Positions 55,579 through 63,488 of a DNA stretch of 64,000 nucleotides are shown here, piece after piece. Every line of letters begins with the position of its first letter. Positions within the stretch are counted from its first letter, which is position 1. A program made the translations under genes and the position numbers. Below the pieces are notes generated by a model. It saw nothing but the letters and a program-made list of their open reading frames with translations. It searched no databases and was not told the DNA's origin. The DNA is from Lachnospiraceae bacterium (GTDB taxonomy: Bacteria > Bacillota > Clostridia > Lachnospirales > Lachnospiraceae), in assembly GCA_910576125.1 (NCBI GenBank), contig CAJTHM010000010.1:124001-188000 (forward strand), in the 5' to 3' direction.

Positions 55579-55806
55579 ATGAACATGGATGAAAGAATCG
55601 CGCGCATCAACGTGCTGTATCACAAGTCCCGGAATGAGGGGCTGACGGAGGAAGAAAAGGAGGAGCAGGCGCGCCTGCGCAAAGAATATGTGGCCAGCGT
55701 CAGGGCTAATTTAAGAGGCCAGCTGGACAACATCACCATCGAAAGGCCTGATGGCTCGAAAGAGAATCTGGGAGAGAAATTCGGAAACAAAAAACATCAC
55801 ACATGA
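55579..55806 (+). CDS. DUF896 family protein (YnzC-like)
   Basis: A 75-residue helical protein of the DUF896/UPF0291 family. It begins MNMDERIARINVLYHKSRNE and continues GLTEEEKEEQARLRKEYVAS, then VRANLRGQLDNITI, all diagnostic. The Bacillus member YnzC lies with SOS genes; the function is unknown but RNA or ribosome association has been suggested for the fold. The start is ATG 55579, with TGGAG upstream; ATG 55564 is the other in-frame option. It lies behind a region of nested inverted repeats. Confidence 0.92.
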   Translation: MNMDERIARINVLYHKSRNEGLTEEEKEEQARLRKEYVASVRANLRGQLDNITIERPDGSKENLGEKFGNKKHHT

Positions 55807-55873
55807 TCGGCCGGAGCAAACCTTATCTGACAAAGGAGTGCGATGGAAGAAGCAAGAAAACGGAAAGTGAGAT

Positions 55874-56479
55874 ATGGAAATGGACGGATGCGGTAATGGA
55901 AAGGAAATATCCCATGGGAAAAAGCAGTCCATAAGAAAAAGCGTTTTGCGGGAAAGGGACAGCCTGAGCGCGGAAGCCCGGGAGAGGGGAGACATACTGC
56001 TCACAGAACGGATTCTGGGACACCAGTGGTTCTACCGTTCGGAATATTTCCTCTGCTATGTGAGTTATGGAAGCGAAATCTCCACCCGCAGCATCCTGAC
56101 GGAGGCGCTGAAAGCCGGAAAGAAAGTATATGTGCCCAAGGTGCTGCAGGATAACGTGCCGGAGATGGATTTTTTCAGGATTGAATCCCTGCGGGAGCTG
56201 CTTACAGGATATAAGGGGATACCGGAGCCTGCGGGAGACACTGAACGGTATGCCTGTGCGCCTGAGACGGCTGAGCGCACATTGATGCTGATGCCAGGCG
56301 TAGCATTTGATTCGTTTCGGAACAGAATCGGATATGGCAAGGGATTCTATGACAGATACCTGGCGGATAATCCGCTTCTGCAGATGCGCGCCATAGCGGT
56401 GGGATATCGGTGCCAGCTGCTGAGAGAGCTGCCGTTTTCTGATACGGATATGAAGCCTTATCAGATTATCTGTGTCTGA
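55874..56479 (+). CDS. 5-formyltetrahydrofolate cyclo-ligase
   Basis: Converts 5-formyl-THF to 5,10-methenyl-THF with ATP, salvaging folate. The 201 residues include KQSIRKSVLRERDSLSAEAR at the N-terminus, FLCYVSYGSEISTRSILTEA near 60, KKVYVPKVL near 90, and the ATP-binding signature MPGVAFDSFRNRIGYGKGFYDRYL near 140-163. The C-terminus SDTDMKPYQIICV is standard. The start is ATG 55874; the first dozen residues are unusually polar, and a later start cannot be excluded. Confidence 0.93.
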   Translation: MEMDGCGNGKEISHGKKQSIRKSVLRERDSLSAEARERGDILLTERILGHQWFYRSEYFLCYVSYGSEISTRSILTEALKAGKKVYVPKVLQDNVPEMDFFRIESLRELLTGYKGIPEPAGDTERYACAPETAERTLMLMPGVAFDSFRNRIGYGKGFYDRYLADNPLLQMRAIAVGYRCQLLRELPFSDTDMKPYQIICV

Positions 56480-56697
56480 CGTTGGCTGAAGAATATTGGG
56501 ATTTTTATTTCTAAAATGCGGTACGGAGGCATTGACTTTTTGCCTTTCCTGCCATAAACTTTAGTAAGCTGCCAGAATTCCAGACATAGAAAGCGATATC
56601 CGCAAAGGGAGCATACTTTCAGCGGCCAGGCTGTGGCAGTTGGAATCAATTATGACGCGGGGACGAAAAACACAGCTGCATCATCAGGAGAGTATGG

Positions 56698-57549
56698 ATG
56701 GTAATGAGAGGTATGGATTTAAAAGATTTTTTTTACGAAAATCCGAAGATCGCACTGGCGTTTTCGGGAGGCGTGGACTCGGCCTATCTGCTCTATGCGG
56801 CCATGGAAAACGGGGCGCAGGTTCGGGCCTATTATGTGAAGTCCGCCTTTCAGCCCCGGTTCGAGCAGGAGGATGCCAGACGGCTGGCACGGGAGTTGGA
56901 TGCGGACATGCGGGAGCTGGAGGCGGATGTGCTTGCTTCTTCCGTGATAGCAGCAAATCCCGCTGACAGGTGTTACCATTGTAAGAGATTGATATTTGCC
57001 GCCATTGCCGGGGCTGCGGCAGCGGACGGATTCCCGATTCTGATGGACGGGACCAACGCTTCGGATGACGCTGGGGACCGCCCCGGCATGCGGGCCCTGC
57101 GGGAACTGTCGGTCCGCTCGCCGCTTCGGGAGTGCGGACTGACCAAGACGATGATTCGACAGCTGTCGAAAGAGGCAGGCCTGTTCACCTGGGACAAGCC
57201 TGCCTATGCCTGTCTTGCCACCCGGATTCCCGCGGGGACGGAGATTACGGAGGAGAAGCTCCAAAAGACAGAAGAGGCGGAAAAATATCTGTCCTCTTTG
57301 GGGCTGGCGGATTTTCGCGTAAGGATGATTCCCGCAGGCGGCGGGCAGGACGGTTCCGGCGCCCCTGCCGGCGGAGCGTCATGGGGGACGGAGTCCGGAG
57401 TGTATGGGAAGACGCCGGCGGAAGACACCGTGCGCCTGCAGGTAAGGGAGGGGGATATCCCGTTGCTGCTGGCAAGGCGGCAGGAAATTCTGACGGAACT
57501 GAAAAAATATTACAGCGCGGTGCTGCTGGATCTGGAGGTGCGGAAATGA
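56698..57549 (+). CDS. larE: ATP-dependent sacrificial sulfur transferase LarE
   Basis: Installs sulfur on the nickel-pincer nucleotide (NPN) cofactor precursor used by lactate racemase-type enzymes. PP-loop ALAFSGGVDSAYLLYAAM near residues 19-36 is clear. NPADRCYHCKRLIFAAI near 82-98 and PAYACLATRIPAGTEITEEK near 162-181 carry the conserved Cys positions. A Gly-rich insert of some 25-30 residues (about 217-245) is not usual for the family. AGGAG precedes ATG 56698. The stop overlaps the larB start (ATGA), so larE-larB are coupled. Confidence 0.92.
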   Translation: MVMRGMDLKDFFYENPKIALAFSGGVDSAYLLYAAMENGAQVRAYYVKSAFQPRFEQEDARRLARELDADMRELEADVLASSVIAANPADRCYHCKRLIFAAIAGAAAADGFPILMDGTNASDDAGDRPGMRALRELSVRSPLRECGLTKTMIRQLSKEAGLFTWDKPAYACLATRIPAGTEITEEKLQKTEEAEKYLSSLGLADFRVRMIPAGGGQDGSGAPAGGASWGTESGVYGKTPAEDTVRLQVREGDIPLLLARRQEILTELKKYYSAVLLDLEVRK

Positions 57550-58328
57550 ATAACGAGGCAAAAAGGATACTGGAGGCCGTACAGTCCGGCGAAATGTCCG
57601 TGGAGGACGCGCTTCTGCGCATTAAGGCAGAGCCTTTTGAGGACATCGGCTACGCGAAGGTCGATCTGCACCGCAGGATACGCCAGGGAGCTGCGGAGGT
57701 CATCTACGGTGCGGGGAAGACGCCGGAGCAGATAAACGGCATCATTGACGTGATGGAGCGAAACGGCCAGAAGACGATACTGGTTACCCGCATGTCCCGG
57801 GAAGCGGCGGAGGCTGTCGGCCAAGAGCATGCTCTGGACTACCATGAAGATGCCGGTGTAGGCATCCTGGGGGAGCTGCCGGAAGCGGACGGCCTGGGCA
57901 GAATCGTGGTGGCCACAGGGGGGACCAGCGACATCCCGGTGGCAGAGGAGGCGGCCCTGACGGCGCAGGTGCTGGGAAATGAGGTGGTGCGTCTCTATGA
58001 TGTGGGAGTCGCGGGCCTCCACCGGACCCTTGCACATCTGGATGACATCATGGGGGCCAGCGTCATCATCGCTATTGCCGGCATGGAGGGAGCCCTTGCC
58101 AGCGTCATCGGCGGCCTGGCGGACTGCCCTGTGATCGCGGTGCCCACCAGTGTGGGATACGGCGCGTCCTTTAACGGATTGTCGGCGCTTCTGTCCATGC
58201 TGAATTCCTGTGCCAGCGGCGTGTCCGTGGTGAATATAGACAACGGTTTCGGGGCCGGGTATCTGGCCAGCATGATCAATCATATGGCTGGGGCGGGCAG
58301 CGAATGTGCCCCGCGCAGAGTGGAATGA
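57546..58328 (+). CDS. larB: Pyridinium-3,5-biscarboxylic acid mononucleotide synthase LarB
   Basis: First step of nickel-pincer cofactor synthesis: carboxylates and hydrolyses nicotinic acid adenine dinucleotide. The 260 residues share the AIR carboxylase (PurE-like) fold; diagnostic stretches are DIGYAKVDLHRRIRQGAAEV near 34-53, VVATGGTSDIPVAEEAALTA near 122-141, LYDVGVAGLHRTLAHLDDIM near 152 and VPTSVGYGASFNGLSALLSM near 200, followed by VVNIDNGFGAGYLA. The ATG overlaps the larE stop. Start codons in other frames upstream are shadows. Confidence 0.95.
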   Translation: MNNEAKRILEAVQSGEMSVEDALLRIKAEPFEDIGYAKVDLHRRIRQGAAEVIYGAGKTPEQINGIIDVMERNGQKTILVTRMSREAAEAVGQEHALDYHEDAGVGILGELPEADGLGRIVVATGGTSDIPVAEEAALTAQVLGNEVVRLYDVGVAGLHRTLAHLDDIMGASVIIAIAGMEGALASVIGGLADCPVIAVPTSVGYGASFNGLSALLSMLNSCASGVSVVNIDNGFGAGYLASMINHMAGAGSECAPRRVE

Positions 58329-58374
58329 AGAAAATTCCGGCCATGCAAGGCGATATCCACGGAGGGAGGCTTCA

Positions 58375-58494
58375 ATGGGAACATATCCGCCCCCCGGAAA
58401 CAACGGATTTCGGGAAATCCTGCAGTCGGAATATGTAGATAAAGCAGGACTGACCGTATTGGTCAATGAGACAGTGGGAACCATGTTCCTGTGA
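58375..58494 (+). pseudogene. N-terminal fragment of an AAA-ATPase-like (DUF1703-linked) gene
   Basis: A 39-codon frame with a perfect GGAGGGAGG site encodes MGTYPPPGNNGFREILQSEY then VDKAGLTVLVNETVGTMFL and stops. This matches the N-terminus of AAA-ATPase-like proteins with a C-terminal PD-(D/E)XK domain (usual pattern MGxYLNPGNxxFxxxxxSEY-VDKTGLI). The Walker A segment expected about ten residues later is missing. The remnant lies between larB and larC, interrupting the lar operon by about 280 bases. Confidence 0.65.
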
Positions 58495-58605
58495 TTCATG
58501 TGACCTTTTTGACAGGAAAGAAATGGCGCGAACGAAAGAGTATCTGAGTCATCTGAACCGGTATCAAAGAGACGGGCAGGATAAGTTTGAGAGGAGTGGA
58601 ATTCT

Positions 58606-59829
58606 ATGAAGACATTATATTTAGACTGTGGAATGGGTGCTGCCGGGGACATGCTGGCAGCGGCATTGCTGGAACTTTTGCCGGACGGGGATGAGTTTCT
58701 GGGAGAGGTGAACGCCCTTGGGATACCGGGGGTGCATATCAAGCGAGAGGCTGCTGTAAAATGCGGGATTACCGGGACGCATATTTCGGTGACTGTCAAT
58801 GGGGCGGAAGAGGAGAGCCTTGACCATGGACATGGGCATCTGCATGGACATCATGACGGCCACAGCCACCATCACAGCAGTCTGCACGATATAGAACATA
58901 TCGTGCGAGATCACTTGCCTCTGCCGGAAAAGGTCAGGGACGACGTCATGGCTGTCTACGGACTGATCGCCGAGGCGGAGAGCCATGCCCACGGAATGCC
59001 TGTCACAGAGATTCATTTCCACGAAGTAGGAACAATGGATGCCATTGCGGACATCACGATGGTATGCCTGCTGATGGATAAGCTGTCCCCGGATGAGGTG
59101 GTAGTATCGCCTGTCCATGTAGGCAGCGGCCAGGTCAGATGCGCCCACGGCATCCTGCCTGTTCCGGCACCGGCCACGGCCCATATTCTGAAAGATGTGC
59201 CGATTTATGGAGGAAACGTGAGAGGAGAGCTGTGCACGCCCACCGGGGCGGCGCTTCTGAAACATTTTGCCATCCGCTTCGGCAGCATGCCTGTGATGCG
59301 TACCCAGGGCATCGGCTACGGCATGGGAAGGAAAGATTTTGAAGAGGCAAACTGTGTGCGGGCGATTCTGGGGGAGACGGAAAGCGGGACGGATTCTGTC
59401 CTGGAGCTTTCCTGCAATGTGGACGATATGTCAGCGGAGCAGGCGGGCTTCGCCATGGAACGCCTCTTTGAGGGCGGGGCGCTGGATGTCTATACCGTTC
59501 CCACAGGCATGAAAAAGTCCCGCCCCGGCCTGCTGATCCGTGTCCTCTGCAGAGAGCGGGACAAGGAGAAGATGCTGGGCCTGATTTTCCGGCATACTAC
59601 CACCATCGGCGTGCGCGAAGCGAAGATGCAGCGATACGTGTTGGACAGGAAGATGACGGCTGTAGAGACGCCATACGGGACTGTCCGCCGCAAGGAATCT
59701 GCGGGATACGGCGTAAAGCGGACGAAATATGAATATGAGGACATTGCCGCCATTGCCAGGGAGAAAGGAATCAGTCTGGAGGAAGTGGCAGCTTTGATAG
59801 AAAGTCTTCCCGGGAAAGTTGACGGATAA
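58606..59829 (+). CDS. larC: Nickel insertase LarC (NPN cofactor synthesis)
   Basis: CTP-dependent nickel insertase that completes the nickel-pincer cofactor. The 407 residues form a single frame, unlike Lactobacillus plantarum where larC1 and larC2 are joined by a programmed frameshift. It opens TLYLDCGMGAAGDMLAAALL, has a His-rich loop (DHGHGHLHGHHDGHSHHHS) near 74-92 suited to nickel binding, then EIHFHEVGTMDAIADITMVC, GELCTPTGAALLKHFA and QGIGYGMGRKDFEEANC. The C-terminal domain includes NVDDMSAEQAGFAMERLFEG and RPGLLIRVLCRERDKEKML. AGAGGAGTGG lies upstream of the ATG. Confidence 0.96.
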   Translation: MKTLYLDCGMGAAGDMLAAALLELLPDGDEFLGEVNALGIPGVHIKREAAVKCGITGTHISVTVNGAEEESLDHGHGHLHGHHDGHSHHHSSLHDIEHIVRDHLPLPEKVRDDVMAVYGLIAEAESHAHGMPVTEIHFHEVGTMDAIADITMVCLLMDKLSPDEVVVSPVHVGSGQVRCAHGILPVPAPATAHILKDVPIYGGNVRGELCTPTGAALLKHFAIRFGSMPVMRTQGIGYGMGRKDFEEANCVRAILGETESGTDSVLELSCNVDDMSAEQAGFAMERLFEGGALDVYTVPTGMKKSRPGLLIRVLCRERDKEKMLGLIFRHTTTIGVREAKMQRYVLDRKMTAVETPYGTVRRKESAGYGVKRTKYEYEDIAAIAREKGISLEEVAALIESLPGKVDG

Positions 59830-59846
59830 TATTATATGCATATAAT
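59819..59846 (+). promoter_or_regulatory. Promoter inside the larC 3' end for the cupin gene
   Basis: TTGACG, a 16-base spacer and a perfect TATAAT, 92 bases upstream of ATG 59939. Confidence 0.6.
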
Positions 59847-59938
59847 TCAAAGCGGATTTGAACGGCATTGAAACGCTTTGCATATCTGGCCAAGGCCCTG
59901 TGCGGCACCTGGCTTCGTTTGATTCGGAGGGAAAAGAT

Positions 59939-60286
59939 ATGGAATACAGCAAAGGAAACAACTGGTGCCTTCATGAGGAGGGAAAAAGGGAAGAAGCATC
60001 TCCGGGGGTCGAGCGGAGAGTGCTGGCCTACTGCGATGAGCTGATGTGCGTGGAGAATACGTTCCGCGCCGGGGCAATCGGCGCCATGCACCACCATCCC
60101 CACACGCAGATCACCTATGTGGCCGGCGGGAGATTCCGCTTTACAATCGGGGATGTGACGAAAGAGGTGAAAGCGGGGGACGCTCTGCTGAAACAGAATG
60201 ACATCATACATGGCTGCGAATGCCTGGAGGACGGTATTTTAGTGGATTTCTTTACGCCTATGCGGGAAGATTTTGTAATAGATTAA
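59939..60286 (+). CDS. Cupin domain protein
   Basis: A 115-residue single-domain cupin. Motif 1 is MHHHPHTQITYVAGGRFRFT around residues 50-70 with three His for metal binding, and motif 2 is LLKQNDIIHGCECLEDGILV near 82-101, giving the fourth ligand. Such proteins are small sensor, storage or isomerase domains; the specific function is unknown. GGAGGG lies 7 bases before ATG 59939. It follows larC and precedes the hydrogenase gene; each has its own promoter-like sequence. Confidence 0.88.
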   Translation: MEYSKGNNWCLHEEGKREEASPGVERRVLAYCDELMCVENTFRAGAIGAMHHHPHTQITYVAGGRFRFTIGDVTKEVKAGDALLKQNDIIHGCECLEDGILVDFFTPMREDFVID

Positions 60287-60289
60287 ACG

Positions 60290-60318
60290 TAGACGTGATT
60301 TTTTCAGTATGATATAAT
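60290..60318 (+). promoter_or_regulatory. Predicted promoter of the hydrogenase gene
   Basis: TAGACG, a 17-base spacer and TATAAT, giving a 5' leader of about 170 bases that contains the TGTTAAGCAGTATAA element at 60459. No riboswitch recognised. Confidence 0.5.
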
Positions 60319-60493
60319 GAACTTGACCCGCTGATATTTTGCGCTTTGGGAGATGATACAATGCCGAACAGCGCAGGAATAAGGGGACAGGCCCATATGC
60401 TGAATGCCGCGAGAGAGAATACGGCAGACACGTATGAATGACTAAAAGACGATTTAGCTGTTAAGCAGTATAAGATGCAGAAAGGAGACAGCC

Positions 60494-61999
60494 ATGAGCA
60501 GCATGAGAGGAATCGATACCCCTGTCCGCGAGCGCAGGAGAAGAGTCTTTAAGGAAGTGGCAAATCTGGCGTACCATTCAACGAACTTAAAGGACGACAT
60601 GGAGGCGCTTCCCTACAAAATCGTAGATTACGAAGAGCCGCTGTACTGGGAGAGCGTATACCGCGACCGGGCCATCATCCGCGAGCGCATCCGCCTGGCC
60701 ATGGGCATGAGCCTGCGGCCGGAGAACAGGGAGCATCCCGGCCACCTGACACAGGGGCTGGAGGAGAGCGACATCGATGAGAAATATTATGAGCCGCCCC
60801 TGATGCAGGTCATCCCTTCCGCCTGCAACGCCTGTCCCGAGGACCACTATGAGGTCACAAGCGCCTGTATGGGCTGCGTGGCCCATCCCTGCCACAGCGT
60901 ATGCCCCAAAGGCGCTATCTCCATGGTGAACGGAAAATCCGTAATCGATCAGGAGAAATGCATCAAATGCGGGAAGTGCAAGGCTGTGTGCCCCTATGAC
61001 GCCATCTGCCACAAAGAGCGCCCATGCAAGGCGGCCTGCGGCGTAAGCGCCATCAAGTCTGACAGATTCGGCCGCGCCTGTATAGACAACGATATGTGCG
61101 TATCCTGCGGGATGTGCATGGTCAGCTGTCCTTTCGGAGCCATTGCGGACAAGTCCCAGATATTCCAGCTGATCCGCGCCATGCAGTCGGGCCGGGAAGT
61201 CGTCGCCCAGGTGGCGCCCGCCTTTGCCGGCCAGTTCGGGCCGAAGGTCACGCCGGAGATGTTCAAGACGGCCTTAAAGGAGCTTGGCTTCAAAGACGTC
61301 TATGAGACGGCCATCGGCGCGGATCTGGGCTGCATGGCGGAGGCGGAGCATTATGTGAAAGAGGTGGCCACCGGAAATCAGGAATTCGCCCTGACGTCCT
61401 GCTGCCCCTCCTGGTCCGTGATGGCGAAGCACCTCTTCCCGGAGACCATAGACAAAATCAGCAATGAACTGACCCCCATGGTGGCCACGGCCCGAATCAT
61501 CAAGCAGGAGCACCCGGATGCCCTGGTGGTGTTCATCGGCCCCTGCGCCTCCAAGAAGCTGGAGGCCAGCCGCAGAACAGTGCGATCCGATGTGGACTTT
61601 GTCATTACCTTTGAGGAACTGACGGGAATGTTCGAGGCGAAAGGGATTCTTCTCGAGGAAATCAAAGCCATGGACGAGATGACGGATGCCACCGGCGCAG
61701 GCCGCGGTTACGGAGTGGCAGGCGGCGTGGCCGGAGCCATCGAGGAGTGCATCAAGACCTATTACCCCGGCACGGAGGTAAAAATCGAGCATGCGGAAGG
61801 GCTCACAGAGTGCAAGAAGATGCTCCTCCTGGCGAAAGCGGGCAGGAAGAACGGCTGCCTGATAGAGGGGATGGCCTGTCCCGGCGGCTGCGTAGCCGGA
61901 GCGGGGACCAATATCGCCATAAACCAGGCTATGAAAGAAGTGGCGAAATTCAAGGCCCAGGCCAAAGAGAGCGTGCCCTCGGAATCGGATAATCCATAA
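60494..61999 (+). CDS. [FeFe] hydrogenase, group B-like monomeric enzyme
   Basis: Predicted hydrogen-evolving or -sensing [FeFe] hydrogenase, 501 residues. The N-terminal 100 residues are family-specific (RERRRRVFKEVANLAYHSTN). Two 4Fe-4S clusters are ligated by CIKCGKCKAVCPYDAIC and CVSCGMCMVSCPFGAI, with further Cys in CNACP and CMGCVAHPCHSVCP. The H-cluster motifs are LTSCCPSWSVM (P1), FIGPCASKKLEA (P2, group B form) and IEGMACPGGCVAGAG (P3). No accessory HydE, HydF or HydG genes are in the window. AAAGGAG precedes the ATG. A strong terminator follows. The physiological partner is unknown. Confidence 0.93.
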   Translation: MSSMRGIDTPVRERRRRVFKEVANLAYHSTNLKDDMEALPYKIVDYEEPLYWESVYRDRAIIRERIRLAMGMSLRPENREHPGHLTQGLEESDIDEKYYEPPLMQVIPSACNACPEDHYEVTSACMGCVAHPCHSVCPKGAISMVNGKSVIDQEKCIKCGKCKAVCPYDAICHKERPCKAACGVSAIKSDRFGRACIDNDMCVSCGMCMVSCPFGAIADKSQIFQLIRAMQSGREVVAQVAPAFAGQFGPKVTPEMFKTALKELGFKDVYETAIGADLGCMAEAEHYVKEVATGNQEFALTSCCPSWSVMAKHLFPETIDKISNELTPMVATARIIKQEHPDALVVFIGPCASKKLEASRRTVRSDVDFVITFEELTGMFEAKGILLEEIKAMDEMTDATGAGRGYGVAGGVAGAIEECIKTYYPGTEVKIEHAEGLTECKKMLLLAKAGRKNGCLIEGMACPGGCVAGAGTNIAINQAMKEVAKFKAQAKESVPSESDNP

Positions 62000-62030
62000 A
62001 GGCGGATTTCAGCGCTATCCGGAATAAAAT

Positions 62031-62087
62031 AATCCCTGCCTTTATAAATGCTGCCAGTGCAGTCGTTTATAGAAGCAGGGATTTTTT
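62031..62087. terminator. Bidirectional terminator between convergent genes
   Basis: AATCCCTGCCTTTATAAA (62031-62048) pairs with TTTATAGAAGCAGGGATT (62066-62083) with two mismatches, then six T. The A-rich bases before the left arm give a U-run on the other strand. It separates the hydrogenase from the GDSL gene. Confidence 0.88.
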
Positions 62088-62737
62088 CAGCAAATCTGAG
62101 GAATCAGCTCCGCCAATTTCTCGGCGAGAAGCCTGTGGCTTTCCAGGCTTAAGTGCATATAGTCATAAGGGTACATCCCCATGCCGGGAATAGAGGCCGC
62201 ATCCAGGAAATGACAGCCCAGGCGCTGGGCTACGCTGCGGAAAAGGGGTACGATGGCCCTGGACTTTTCTACGCAGTCAATTCCCATTTCTCCCTGGATT
62301 TCGGTTCCGTTATAGCCCTCTTCGATGGGGGGCGGCGCAATGACGAGAATGTTTGCCTTTTCCCGCCAGGCTTCGGTTGTGTGCAGGGCCTTTGTCACAA
62401 GGCGCTCCATACCCTTTGCTATGTTCGCCGGGGTAGCGGCAAAGCGCTGCTTTACATCGTTGGTGCCCAGCATGATAATCAGCAGATCAAGGGGCTCATG
62501 GGTCATCATGCAGGAATGGATGGCCGAGAAACCGTTCAGTCCCTCGAAAAGGGGATCTTCGAAGGATGTGGTCCTGCCGCTTAAGCCCTCCTCCCGGACA
62601 AGGTATCCTGAACCCAGCAAATCTGCCAGTATGCAGGGCCAGCGCTCTGCTTCTGTGAACCTTCCCATATTGGATGAATTGTAGCCATGTGTGTTGGAAT
62701 CGCCGAAACATACGATTGTCTTACTTGTGCTTCCCAT
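62087..62737 (-). CDS. SGNH/GDSL hydrolase (arylesterase-like)
   Basis: A 216-residue esterase of the SGNH fold, cytosolic (no signal peptide). Block I is IVCFGDSNTHGYNS with the nucleophile Ser at about residue 14, EEGLSGRTTSFEDP is block II, IIMLGTNDVKQRF is block III with Asn, and YDYMHLSLESHRLL near the C-terminus carries the catalytic Asp-His pair. It resembles carbohydrate or aryl esterases; removing O-acetyl groups from sialic acids would fit its position next to nanE, but that is inference. GGAGG lies just before MGSTSK; MALEEK upstream overlaps the ribosome-binding site. Confidence 0.9.
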   Translation of the reverse strand: MGSTSKTIVCFGDSNTHGYNSSNMGRFTEAERWPCILADLLGSGYLVREEGLSGRTTSFEDPLFEGLNGFSAIHSCMMTHEPLDLLIIMLGTNDVKQRFAATPANIAKGMERLVTKALHTTEAWREKANILVIAPPPIEEGYNGTEIQGEMGIDCVEKSRAIVPLFRSVAQRLGCHFLDAASIPGMGMYPYDYMHLSLESHRLLAEKLAELIPQIC

Positions 62738-62801
62738 TTTTTCCTCCAATGCCAATGAATTTTCAGATAGATTTTCCGCCGGACACAGTGGTGAATTGTA
62801 A

Positions 62802-63488
62802 TTAGGCCAGCGCTTCGGCGAAGCTTTTCGTGATAAGCTGCGGCCTGGTGATGATGGATCCCACTACCACGCTGAAAGCGCCCAGTTCGATTACCCGTTT
62901 TGTTTTCTCCGGCGTATTGATATTCCCTTCTGCGATTACCCTATGCTTTGCGGAAGTAATGATTTTTCTCAGAATTTCAAAGTCGTTCGCCTCGATTCTG
63001 TCCCCTTTGCTCTGTTCCGTATATCCCACCAGAGTGGTGCCTATGAAATCAAAGCCCAATTCGTCGGCATGGAGAGCCTCCTCCACCGTGGAGCAGTCTG
63101 CCATCCAAAGCTGATCCGGATAGGCCTCCTTAAGCTGTCGGAAGAAATCGTCCAGGGTGACGCCGCCAGGCCTGATGTCGCTGGTAGCGTCCAGAGCGAT
63201 GATTTCCGGCTTTACCTCCATCAGTTCCTCCACTTCCCTCATGGTGGGGGTTATGTATATTTTGCTGTCTTCGTAATCGCGTTTTACGATGCCGATGATG
63301 GGCAGGTCCACCTGGGACTGGATTTCTCTGATATCTTCTTTTGTGTTGGCGCGGATGCCCAGGGCGCCGCCCTGCTTCGCAGCCAGGGCCATTCTGCCCA
63401 TGATGAAAGAGGAGTGCAGGGGCTCATGTGGGAGCGCCTGGCAGGATACGATTAATTTTCCGTGCAATTGTTCTACTTTTGGATTCAT
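62802..63488 (-). CDS. nanE: N-acetylmannosamine-6-phosphate 2-epimerase
   Basis: Converts ManNAc-6-phosphate to GlcNAc-6-phosphate in sialic acid catabolism. The 228-residue (beta/alpha)8 barrel has LIVSCQALPHEPLHSSFIMG at 12-31, GGALGIRANTKEDI, VDLPIIGIVKRDY, the catalytic Lys, MADCSTVEEALHADELGFDF near 128, and IAEGNINTPEKTKRV and VVVGSIITRPQ at the phosphate-binding C-terminus. Its ATG overlaps the stop of the upstream ROK gene on the same strand (TGA in ATGA), so kinase and epimerase are co-translated as in classic nan operons. Confidence 0.95.
   Translation of the reverse strand: MNPKVEQLHGKLIVSCQALPHEPLHSSFIMGRMALAAKQGGALGIRANTKEDIREIQSQVDLPIIGIVKRDYEDSKIYITPTMREVEELMEVKPEIIALDATSDIRPGGVTLDDFFRQLKEAYPDQLWMADCSTVEEALHADELGFDFIGTTLVGYTEQSKGDRIEANDFEILRKIITSAKHRVIAEGNINTPEKTKRVIELGAFSVVVGSIITRPQLITKSFAEALA

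Noticed and set aside
57510..58799. 429-residue minus-strand ORF across larB and larC
   Set aside because: It runs antisense through two clear genes and a gene scrap; Cys/His/Arg-rich shadow composition.
58606..59829. Programmed frameshift in larC as in Lactobacillus
   Set aside because: The gene is one uninterrupted frame here.
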